From Prosapia bicincta (Eukaryota > Arthropoda > Insecta > Hemiptera > Cercopidae), in NCBI GenBank assembly GCA_036971475.1, contig JBAIZL010000001.1:144320692-144384691 (forward strand): 64,000 nt of DNA, in the 5' to 3' direction. This document shows, piece by piece, positions 11,094-22,000 of the stretch. A program made the position numbers and the translations under genes. Position 1 is the stretch's first letter; each line of letters begins with the position of its first letter. The notes below the pieces were generated by a model, which made no database searches, was not told the DNA's origin, and worked only from the letters and a program-made list of their open reading frames with translations.

Positions 11094-12163
11094 AATATAT
11101 ATTACATATTGTCATTATAATAATTTTACATTGTCATTAATAAATTATATTGTAATACATTTAAAATATTTTTTGTAAAAATTCGTTTGAAAATTGTTTT
11201 TTATCTTATTCACAATTTCTGTGTAACTTGAATTAAATGTAAAAATTAAAAAAATATTATTTCGATCAACTCTAGTTTCTTTAAGAGGGCGCTGAACCTT
11301 TTATCCATTACTAGAAAAAAAATGTGTTTTACTTTTAATATAAAAATTACTGTTAAATTTTCCATTGTGCCAGTTTGCAAACCGCTTGTGTATTCAAGTC
11401 ATGCCTTGGTTCGTTAGCATTAACATGGACAAATATACTATACAAAAGTTTAGTTACGTGTTAAGTGGCTTGGATATCTTGACCAATAGAATTTGCATAC
11501 AATGAATTAAAAATTCTTTTTTCTGCGCTTGTCTAGTTAAGTCGCTACCAGAAATCCAGTTAGAACGAGCCTACTCCGTTAATTTGGCTTGTGGTAGAGT
11601 AGGAAAATAAATAAATTACCAAACTTAATGTGTTAAGGATCTATTATCATCCTTAAAAAGAACATTGGTTATGGAATATATTTTATATCAGATAAACTCT
11701 AATATTTCATTAAACACAATGCCATGATGTTTCGTTATCTAAAGATCATTGACTTCGTTTAGAATTGAATGTAATTTCTCTAAGGCTCTGCATTTTATAT
11801 AATTTGTTTCAAGATTTGTGTGAAATTAACTGTTCCTGAATCGGGTGGAAAAAGGTGTCCAAGTGCTATGATATTTAGGAACACCAGATTTTCTTATTAC
11901 CTCACGTCAAATGAAACATCTAAACTGCATAAATAACTTTTTTCTATTTGTTTTCTACGGATATGATCATAAATTAATTTGTTACTTTAAAAGAAAATAT
12001 GAATCAAATGAAGATAAATGTATGATATATACGAATTAATATAAATATCTGGGAAAACCGTACTAATGCTACATATTTACCTTTGTAACACTTACTTGAC
12101 CAACGCTGTGTTGTTATGGTTATAAAACATATCACTGTTTCTTTTTAAAGTATTACAATTTTT

Positions 12164-12166
<3 letters not shown>
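11094..12166. other. AT-rich non-coding stretch
   Basis: Nothing recognisable beyond very AT-rich sequence. Confidence 0.6.

Positions 12167-12222
<56 letters not shown>
12167..12222. repeat. (TA)n microsatellite
   Basis: About 56 bp of uninterrupted TA. Confidence 0.95.
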
Positions 12223-12225
<3 letters not shown>

Positions 12226-12741
12226 TTAAAAATATTTAAAAAATGAGAATTCTTTTAATACATATATTATTCAATGTTTTCACTGATAAAACAGTACCAA
12301 ATCATATATACTACAGACAACGTTATGTTTAGAAATATTGCACTTTATGTATTTTTTCTATAACATCAGTGGTCTTATAAATAGTTTGCTACCTTGATCT
12401 CACTTGTTCATTAATTAATATGTCTTTAACTTTACTTTTATAAATTTCCCATTGTTCACATATATTCATCTTTAACCATATGTTTAATTATTTTATTAGT
12501 TTCATATTTCCTATTTCAGGATATCTGTGTCCATTATTAATAAAATGAGTAGCTAAATTTGGTTTCTATATGCCTGGTTAAATATTGGCGTTTAAATGTT
12601 CTTTGTATTATTTTTTAAATTTTATGTTGCTTGTCATACATATTATTTATTATAACCTTGACATTTTATATTATATACACTATTTCTTCCGTGCATATTA
12701 TTTTGATTATTGTTATTGTTTATTAGTAATAACAAAATATG

Positions 12742-12742
<1 letters not shown>
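12223..12742. other. AT-rich non-coding stretch
   Basis: No gene or element recognised between the two TA tracts; a 72-codon frame ending in a Tyr-Ile run is only the TA repeat translated. Confidence 0.6.
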
Positions 12743-12780
<38 letters not shown>

Positions 12781-12901
12781 CAATATGTATTATTGTGTAT
12801 TAATAAAGAACTAAGTCAAAATAAAAATACCAGTATTATATTTGAATTTACAATTACATTAAATTTAATTATAATTCTTGTATTTGTATTTTGACTTAGT
12901 T

Positions 12902-12971
<70 letters not shown>
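12743..12971. mobile_element. Miniature PLE I relative flanked by TA tracts
   Basis: A (TA)n run (12743-12778) is followed by TCGCAATATGTATT and then by AAAGAACTAAGTCAAAAT, the same left terminus as PLE I. After a spacer of roughly 15 bp the reverse complement follows (about 12861-12906), and a 68 bp (TA)n run completes the unit. The two arms are about 44 bp. It contains neither coding sequence nor the hammerhead-like core. This is best read as the two PLE termini joined with the interior lost. Confidence 0.75.
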
Positions 12972-12974
<3 letters not shown>

Positions 12975-15310
12975 TATAATATTTGATTTGTCACATTCTA
13001 CAGACGAAGACAGGCATGAGACTGTAGTTTAAGACCAGAAATGTAAGGTTTAAAAACGTATACAAAAGCCTTAATCCAACATTTTTGTGGATAACAATAG
13101 GCCCTATCTTAACTGGTTTTCGATAAACAGCACAGACATTTTCTAAGCAAATATCAAAACGTTTACAGAGCACATTGTTTAGACTATTATTGATCACGTT
13201 TAGACAGTTATTTTTGCAACGAATTGATTAGGATTGGTTGGGTTAAATCATATCGTATTTACCACGAGCTTAAAAAAGGCAGGAGAATGTAAAATTAACC
13301 AATGACATTATTTTTATTTATTTCTGATGAGGAAGGTTTCATTAAATACAAACGGAAACTGCAGTTTACATTTTGTTAGATTATAATTAGTTACTTAAAC
13401 AAATGATACAAATGCGTTATCCTATCAAAAAGCTGGAATAATAATGTTAATATATAGAACAGATTTTCTTTTCTGCTTGAAATAGATAGGGTATTTAAAG
13501 TGTGCTAGGTTATATCATAGTTGTTACAAAAGCATAAAGAAGAGATTTCTTACAAGTTCTAATATATTGTCGGTATTTAAGAGTTAGATTAGAGGTATTT
13601 AATAATATATTAGAGAAGATATAGGTCAGGTTAAATTTAGATTTTTAAGCTAAATAATAAAACACAATGTTAGTTATTTTCTAATGTATTTCTCCAGAAG
13701 ACATGGGATGTCTTACTATATGGAACACTTCTGTTGCATAGTTTCAGTCGAACCTGATTAAATACGCTTTTCATAGAATATTTTCAGCATAGAATATTAT
13801 AAGTAGAAGAAAATTTGCAATATGCGCAGTATGTGATTCTTATCGTATCCCCGTTGCTATGTCGGAAAGTTTGTTGGGTTCAGTCATGATATATTACCCT
13901 CAGATGCTTTTGCACAATTTAAATTTTGCAACCCATAGCACAGCTAAAGCTTTAAACACAGCAAAATCATATATGAGCTTGTCTGCTCAGTGAATATTCA
14001 ACTCTTCGGCCATATTTCCAATAAAGCAGAGTAAAGATTTATAGCACATATTCCTCCGTTTCCCAAACATCATTATTTTTGGCGATCGGGTTTTTATATG
14101 TCTAAACAGGTAACTTATAATATGAAAACAAATTTAACCGGTCTCCATAATAATTATTAAGTACACCAGGAGCTGTATTTAGTGATGTTGAATTTGTACA
14201 AAAGGGAAATGTTTCAGTAGCTTTATATAGAATGTGTAACCTATAACCTTATGTACGGCTCAAAACAAGAGTATTATTTGAGCTTTTGACAAAAATCAGT
14301 CTTGTGATTCTAATATTTATATTCTTACTTGAGAGAGGCTCATATTATTCACTAAAGTTAAAATATACGTTACTTGATAACCTTGTTTATTCTTGAAGAC
14401 CAATCAGAGTGCAGTAGTACTTAGATTATAGTAGAAGAAAAATATATTTTCAAGTTTATACTACATACATAAATATTCCTACACTATTTATAAAAATAGT
14501 AGTAATTTTTTTCTGAAAGAGAAAATAATTATGTGAAACTAATTTCAAAAATCTTATGACCCACTGTATTGGCATGCTGTGTTTACACGTTAACACTAAT
14601 TAATTCAAGTGATTTATTCTCACACTACAACATAGGTTAAAGTCCTTCACGGCGCTAATAATATTGCTTCTGCTATGTGTGTTTAGATGATCTCGAAATT
14701 GCCCCTGCAATAAATCTGTTTGATTCCATAGTATCGAAGGTATATCTATGTTACACTATGACAAATATTACCTCACTGGCTTGTCCCCAGCCACTCTTTA
14801 CGGAGATAAAGCAATGGCTGGACAGGAGTGACTGAGACTACACTCACAAAGTAATAACGTTTACCACTGTGTTACCAAATACGACACATAAACTAAACAC
14901 TAAAAACTTTCATCTTGGGAACTAATGTTAGAATTCTAAAATATTAAAACACCTGAACGGCCTTACTAAGGATAATAAATAGCAGTAAAAAGATGATCTA
15001 GGTGCATTTCCTTTCTTACCTTTGTAGAGCCGGCGTACTAACACTCCTCACAAACTGGTGTATTATTAGACCTGTATATTTCCTAATAATTTTGTTTTAC
15101 AGCTAAACATTCTAGTAACAAGATTAGTAAATAAAAAGTAAGGTGTTTGTCAATATACATCTAGTTTAATTACAACACTAGATAATATACTGATTGGTGA
15201 TAAATGTTTTAAAAAAACTATTTTATTACATAAATAATGCCTTATAAGTTTCCAAAAGTCAGCACTGTAAAGATAATATACTGCAAATAAAACTCTAACA
15301 CCTCAACACC

Positions 15311-15312
<2 letters not shown>
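12972..15312. other. AT-rich non-coding stretch
   Basis: No gene or element recognised. A possible short minus-strand exon at about 15021-15072 is discussed under rejected items. Confidence 0.55.

Positions 15313-15393
<81 letters not shown>
15313..15393. repeat. Compound (CT)n-(TA)n microsatellite
   Basis: About 35 bp of CT followed by about 45 bp of TA, ending at the start of the first foldback unit. Confidence 0.95.
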
Positions 15394-15398
<5 letters not shown>

Positions 15399-15613
15399 TA
15401 CCTTTTATTGTTTAATAATTTAAAACAACATAGGTTATTGAAATACAAGAATATTTATTAATTTATATCCAAAGCTTTTTGTTGGTAAACAGTACCAACA
15501 TCATCAGAAATTAACATTTACATTCCTGATGATGTTGGTACTGTTTACCAACGAAAAGCTTTGGATATAAATTAATAAATATTCTTGTATTTGAATAACA
15601 TATGTTGTTTTAC
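15394..15613. repeat. PLE-related foldback unit 1
   Basis: Arms of about 83 bp, left from about 15425 to 15507 and right from about 15526 to 15608, are nearly perfect reverse complements around a spacer of about 18 bp. The right arm contains CUGAUGAUGUUGGUA and the GAAAAGCUUUG segment shared with the right end of PLE I, so this is the same terminal family. The unit is repeated in tandem immediately downstream. TA tracts lie on both sides. Non-coding. Confidence 0.8.
15522..15567 (+). ncRNA. Hammerhead-like motif, family alpha
   Basis: Core CUGAUGA at 15526-15532, extra U15533, a 7 bp hairpin stem GUUGGUA/UACCAAC (15534-15540 and 15546-15552), GAAA at 15553-15556, and self-complementary AAGCUU. 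The upstream AUUC pairs with GGAU downstream, with one G-U wobble where the PLE I copy has an A-U pair. The oppositely oriented copy in the left arm (about 15470-15508) has AAAA in place of GAAA and should be inactive. Confidence 0.5.
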
Positions 15614-15629
15614 AATATATATATATATA

Positions 15630-15830
15630 ATACGTTGTATTGTTTAATAATTTTTAAAAAACCTAGGTTATTCAAATAGAAGAATATTTATTAATTTATA
15701 TCCAAAGCTTTTCGTTGGGAAACAGTACCAACATTATCCTGTAAACAGATGATTTTGGTACTCTTTACCAACGAAATGCTTTGGATATGAATTAATAAAT
15801 AATTTTGTATTTGAATAACCTATGTTGTTT

Positions 15831-15831
<1 letters not shown>
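15630..15831. repeat. PLE-related foldback unit 2 (tandem copy, diverged)
   Basis: A second copy of the foldback directly follows unit 1, sharing the leading TTGTATTGTTTAATAATTT and both arms. The left arm carries an inverted hammerhead-like segment and the right arm a GAAATGCTTTG version. Both are mutated: the right arm has GATGATTTTGG in place of GATGATGTTGG. The central spacer differs from unit 1, so the duplication is old relative to internal change. Confidence 0.75.

Positions 15832-15879
<48 letters not shown>
15832..15879. repeat. (TA)n microsatellite
   Basis: About 48 bp of TA, directly abutting foldback unit 2. Confidence 0.95.
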
Positions 15880-15881
<2 letters not shown>

Positions 15882-16840
15882 TCTTTGTGTTTGTATGTGT
15901 ATCTGTTCATTGAAATTAGTCCAGATAGTCTAACTCATTTTCAAGTGAATAGTTTCTACTAAAATGCACAAAATCGTTTGATTTTTAAAACTCTTCTCAT
16001 ATATTTCATATAACCGAAGTCCTGCCTTCAGTATTTAACAACATTGGTTATCATCTAATGTATATAACAGCTGGTTTTCTACCTGCCGGAGAATAATGGT
16101 AGACATCTGACCTAATGTTTTTTTTCAAATAAAACCTTAATAAATCTATCACATTCTATTTTGTAAGACAATTTTATTCAATTGGACGTAATTCCAAGAA
16201 AATGCTTTTTTAGATAAATATCTGCATTTTTTTGTACGAACGGTTTAATAACGAAACATAAAAAAATGGTGTTGATTTGTTAGCATACAAGTAAATATTT
16301 CGAAACTGCCACTGCTTGTTTATAAATTGTGAACATATTTAAATAAATATGTGTTGTGAAATATCGTTGCTCGAAATAAATTATCCGATTTTTTTATTTT
16401 ATTGCTAAATTATTATTTTACTCTCCTGAGATGGTTTTGAACAGAAATTTAAAGAAGTACTTTTTGTATGGTAAAATGAATTTGTTTTATTATTCAACAA
16501 AATAACACTTTACCTTAGAAACATTTTCAACCGATGAAAGAAAACTATATGAGATGATAAAAGGCGATAAAAAAGATGGATCGAAAATAAAAGATGTTTT
16601 AACGACAAATTATAGTTAAAATCTAGTTTACAGTATTTGAGCATAAAAACATTTGGTATGTATTGATTGTGTGTATAGAAATGATCACATTGCGGATACG
16701 ATGCATGAAGAAAGAGGGTATAGTTTTCTTGGATCGTTATACCCAGAAATTTTACTTAAAAAGACTGTTATATTTATTGTAAGTTTCTGAATTTGGTTAA
16801 CTAAATAAATAAAACCCATTAACGGATATATTACTCCAAT
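15880..16840. other. AT-rich non-coding stretch
   Basis: No gene or element recognised. Confidence 0.55.
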
Positions 16841-16925
16841 ATCGATGTAGACATTGATTACATGGTATTCATCTTCAACAATACATCTAAAGGTGATTAC
16901 CTTGTAATAGAACTGTACATAAGTA
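16841..16925. repeat. Possible decayed relic of the 6 kb foldback family
   Basis: The stretch GGTGATTACCTTGTAATAG followed by AACTGTACATAAG resembles the right arm of the 5974-6199 foldback (GGATGGTTACTTTGTAACTG, then AAATGTACATAAGG). The core and GAAA positions are mutated. It immediately precedes the foldback at 16926. Confidence 0.4.
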
Positions 16926-17175
16926 ATATTTTTAAGATTAAATAATATACACTAATTACAGGAATTATTTATTGAATAACACAATCAAAGCTTTTTGTTC
17001 ACATTACCAACACCCTCAGGAATTACAATACTAAGAAGATGAATACTAAGAATTTAATACATTCTTAGTATTGTAATTCCTGAGAATGTTGGTAATGTCA
17101 ACCAATGAAAAGCTTTGAGTGTATTATTCAATAAATTATTCCTGTAATTAGTGTATATTATTTAATCTTAAAAAT
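16926..17175. repeat. PLE-related foldback, about 110 bp arms
   Basis: The left arm begins near 16926 with ATTTTTAAGATTAAATAATA and the right arm ends near 17175 with its reverse complement. The arms match over about 108 bp around a short centre that itself contains ACTAAG/CTTAGT repeats. Each arm has a decayed alpha-type motif. On the right it reads CUGAGAA-U-GUUGG, CCAAU, GAAAAGCUUUG, so the core and one stem base are mutated. Unlike the other units, it is not flanked by TA tracts. Confidence 0.75.
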
Positions 17176-18900
17176 AATTCTAACAGGAAAACATATTTGA
17201 TATTCTACGTATAAAGTAATAATATAGTAAAATAATTAGGTTTTTGTGTTGTCGTTTGTGTGGTTTATTTGTCCAAACAAAGTGGTCCAAAGTGTTCAAT
17301 ATTTTTTTTTTTATGTTTGTGTTTTGCTTTAGACAGTACAACGTTAATTGTCTTCGTAGAAATTGAAAAGATTGATGACATATGTTGGATAGGCAGGGAC
17401 ATACATTATGGAGAAGAGCTATACTGCATTAATGGTACAACTCTGAGAAGTAGACACAATCTCTTTCGGGGTTGTAATAATTAATTTTTCAACTATTACA
17501 CTTAATCTAGCTTAGTCGATAATGTATGGTTGAATTCTTTACAATATTACCTTTTTCATTTAATAACATTAGTAGGTTTATTCATGTAATTTGTTGTACG
17601 AATGAACACCTATAGGAAAATAATAGTTAGAATTAATGAACATCAATTGAATTATAATATTTGATGAATTCGTAATAAAAATAAATGTTTGCGTACGTTT
17701 GAATATCATACAAAAAAATGGTAAATATTTATGGAATGTCTGGGGATGTGGTGAGAGTTGGTACGACTGAAGTAGTTTATTCGCTGTCTCACAGTTTTTA
17801 TTGTTTCCATGATCACGGATAATGAATTTTTAAACTTATAATTTTTTTTCAATCTAGCTCAAAAAATTGTCTTCACAGTAGATGTTAATGACATTAGAGA
17901 GAGGTTTGATTGTATGCCAACTGCTGTTGATTCTTCAGTATTTAGGGCAGAAACCAACCTCTTTAGACGAACTGTTTTGTATATTTTTACAGCATAATTG
18001 TTTATTATAATTTATTATTATAAAATAACATGATGTGTAAAGTATGGATATGATAATTAAAACATTCAGCAATTAGGGCAAACTAGTTAAATTACATTTA
18101 AATTATCGTTTATACCTAACCAAAGAAGAAGTGGAGAAAAGTGGAAATACTAAACCTTTTATATTCTAAAACATAAAGTAATAAGATTTTGAAGTCAGTA
18201 ATTCATCTATACTATCATCATTTTAATTCCCCGTTCCCAAGGCTAATAAATGTAATACATTATTTTTTTTCCATCTTAACATATTAGAACTTCGATGTAA
18301 AACCTAAGCGCTCTTAATTGTATTAATATCTTCTCGTGAAGGATCATTAAAGTTTCTACAAACAACTATCGTCAGTCTAATATAATGGAATGTAAAGAAC
18401 GGTTTTTGACAAATATGTCATTAAATATTTTATTCATGAAAACGTAAACACTAACAGAAAATATAGTTCAGAATATTTTTTCAAAATATATACGTTGGAG
18501 TCTTAGTAGATTCATTGTTTATTCGGACATAAAACAAACGGTAAAGGTAAATGTCTTACAATTATAGTTATTGATATTTTAATGAGGGATGTAAAATATT
18601 TTGCTCACGCAAAATCTTAATTTGATTATCAATATTAGTCCTAAAATTATTATTACAATGAGTCTGGGCTCCCTTGAAGGTAAATTGTAAATGATATTTA
18701 TTCATTACCTAACGATACACGCAAGCTTTTCTATATATTTATGACTTCAACATTTAAATGGAAAACATACTTGTATTTGAACAGTAACAAAAGATTTTGG
18801 TTTTATTTTGTGTTGTTGCTAAACAGCCGTAATAATTATTAGTTTCATTGCCAACTGCTCAGTGTCCATTTACCTATAATCAGCTGTCTGCTGTAAACTT
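17176..18900. other. AT-rich non-coding stretch
   Basis: No gene or element recognised; the open frame at 17260-17484 has no motif and unremarkable composition. Confidence 0.55.
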
Positions 18901-18915
18901 GATTTTCCGGTCTTT

Positions 18916-19090
18916 TATAAAGTTAAGTATCAAGTTAGGAAGAGTCGGATAAAAGAAGTAGAAAAAGAGAGAGAGAGAGTGGTAAGGTACCAGGCAAGAA
19001 AAGCCTAGCTGGCAACTGAGGGAACATCTCTGATCGATCGGATTTACCCAACGGAAAGTAACCTTTTACACTAAAGACTACGACACACAG
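18916..19090 (+). promoter_or_regulatory. Candidate promoter and 5' exon
   Basis: TATAAA at 18916-18921 lies about 30 bp before a stretch of higher GC that includes a (GA)n run near 18966-18980. The stretch ends at 19090 in ACACAG followed by GTAAGC, a near-consensus splice donor. Together these look like a TATA promoter with a short, mostly untranslated first exon. No initiator element is obvious and I cannot find the next exon. Chance occurrence is possible. Confidence 0.25.
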
Positions 19091-22000
19091 GTAAGCCTTT
19101 AAATATTTGTAAATTTATATGCATAACATGAGTAGTCATGTTCCAAAATTAACCAAATCACATTTTTGATCATTTTCAATTTTTAACAGATGTGTTAAAT
19201 AGGAAGTAACCGTTATAAGGGGGAAAATACCTGACGTTCAAAAGGAAATTTATCATGCTGATTTCTTACAGCAAATTAGGGGGTTAGTCTCCAAATGAAC
19301 TACATCAAAGAACGAGTTTTAAAACGCACTACATCTGATGTGAACCATTGCGCATCGGTCTTGTGTATTATCTGACCTATTTATTGATGTTATTGGGAAT
19401 GAGTTTTTCTAGTGTGGTTTTTTAGAACTGCTGTTTGTAAGATTGTGAAACCTTTACTTTGTGGTGATTTTAATTTATAAACACGGAACTACATCTTATT
19501 GAATCCAGAATGAGCCACAAAAACGGCTAGAAATAATATGGCATTCTTTTTTTGTAATCGGACCGAATATTAAGTCTAATAGAGAGGGAAGCAAAAAAAA
19601 AGAAAGAGCCATCGTTTATCCCGATATGAATAATAAAATATTTAGAAAATGTGGACATTAGTACAACTTGATGGAAACATCTTTAATTAAAAGAATCTGT
19701 TTCCATCGCTATATGACACTTTTTCCAAGCAATAAACTTGAAAAGATATTTAGTTTATTTTCCCATGGTTTTTGCCCTTTACATATTCCTAAATTACTTT
19801 TTATACTTAGGAATGCATTAATATACATTCCTATGTTAAAGCAAACCAAATAGCACACGTTATTGAAATTATCTCTCTTAAAAACACTATATCTAATTCA
19901 TAAAGTAAGAATCACATAAATTGTATAAACATAAAATATATTACTTTGTACGTAGAAACATTCTTCAAAATTGATGAGACATAAAGTATCGATTGGATCA
20001 CAACAGTTTTAACCGGATTGAATAATATATGTTGAATTTTTATGGATAATAAAACAATATTTTATTGAAGACCTGTAAAGTGACCCTAACATATCAGTTC
20101 ATCCTTTCCCGCAATAGTTTTTATAACTTTCTGCCTTCTTTACAAAGCGTTTTAGTCTTAGCACTCAGATACATCCTGGCGAATGTCCATACACAAAGTT
20201 CTACAATTAATAATTTTATTACAACTCACAATTTTGTCCTCAGACCTCAAGTAAGAGTTATCATACCCGCAGTAACTTAAATTTTTAGGTGGAGGGAAAC
20301 CGTTTAGTTACTCTATAATTCAATTTGTTTGTTAAGTGAAATCAAAACCTTATTTATAAAAATGCAGTAAAATAAACTTGCGAATTAGACGTATTCATAA
20401 TGCAAAAATTAAAATATAGAAAATAATTTTTAACAAAAAGCCGAATACATGAATTTAGTGCAATTTTTCTGATATAAGTGTGGTCGATAATAAATGATAC
20501 ATCTTTCACTTTAACTATAGATGATATGACGAAAAATGAAAGGCAGAAGATTTTACACTTGTAATAATTATATAAATTATAAAAACAAAAGTTTATAATT
20601 AGACGATGGGTATACGAGTTTGAAAGTAGACATAATTTTGAATCCTAATTATATACTAATACTAAACTACCATAGCATATGATGACCGTAGTAATGCGAA
20701 GAGACTATGGGACAACGGAATAATTACAATTAAATAATTTCAAAACGGCATTGTTTGTAAAAGGGTATAGGATAATTTGATAAGGCCTTGAATGTGATAA
20801 TGGTTAGTCTCCTTCAATTCGAAGAAAAGACAGGAAAGAAGATACTCATTAGTACCTTATCACAATCACAGGTTGATTGAGTTTGGTAAGAGTTTAAATA
20901 TCACACTATCTTGAGGAAATAAGGGTCCGAGGTACGATAGAAGGGAGGATTTTAAATGCCTGATAAATATATCATTGCTAAATGAATAAAGTCAGATATG
21001 AGAAAATATCTAAAATTCCGAACAAAAGAATTAGCAACAAATATAGAGTTTCTATAAAACTCGTTAAATTTGGTAGAAAAAAGAGTTAAATGAAGGTACT
21101 GAAAAAATATAGTGTGATAGATGAGAGAAATTCCTTAGTTTTGAATACAAAGAAATAGATTTATGAATAAAACATGAATAAACTAAGAATAAAATAATTT
21201 AAAAAGAAAGTTATTATTAAGAAAGGAAGGAAGAACTTCTGAAATGATAGACTTTTGTGATTGTAATATACCATTATGTGAGAGGAAATTACAATATATT
21301 TTTGATGTTATATTTATGTTTTAGAAAATGTAATTCAAAGAGAAAAGAAGTTGAAAATTTATGATACTGAATTTTAGTTATATGAATATTTACCATTAAA
21401 AAAAATTGAGTTTGTACAGTTAGTTCATAGAGGGAGAATAAAAGAATACAATGAGTTCGATGGTAGAGAGGCACTATTATTTATTAGAATTGCTTTTACT
21501 TGGACGTAAAATGTTAGATGGTTGGGTTGATTTATGGTGATGTAAGTTTTAGTGAAAATGCTTTTAATATTAAGCGCTTCTCTTAGTTTTCTGAAATATG
21601 TATTTAAAAAATATTCAAACAGTTTTTAATGCAACTCGATGTCTTTGCTGGTTATAAAATGATCCACGTTAAATATAATTTTGGAACAATATATCTATAT
21701 ACAGGTAATTTGGGATGAAATAATGGCAAATTAAACCTGTATAAGAAATTAGTAAAATGGGAACAAAAATATTATGAAAACACCAACTAAAGTTAGTCTA
21801 ATTGAAAAACACCAGTGATATTTTACTACCGTCGTAAACATTATATTTGTTTTAAATCCAACAATATTACTTCAACGCAACTCTAAAAATACACATACCT
21901 CTACGAGAAAAATGGGTCATCATTGTTTCTAGACCCAAAGCAAGCAATACGTCTCATATCTATTCAAGGAGTTTACTTAGTTATGTGCTACAAACAGATC

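Noticed and set aside
15021..15072. Possible 52 nt minus-strand exon between TATACAG and AAAG|GTAAGA
   Set aside because: Signals are plausible, but such pairs occur by chance and no neighbouring exon is visible.
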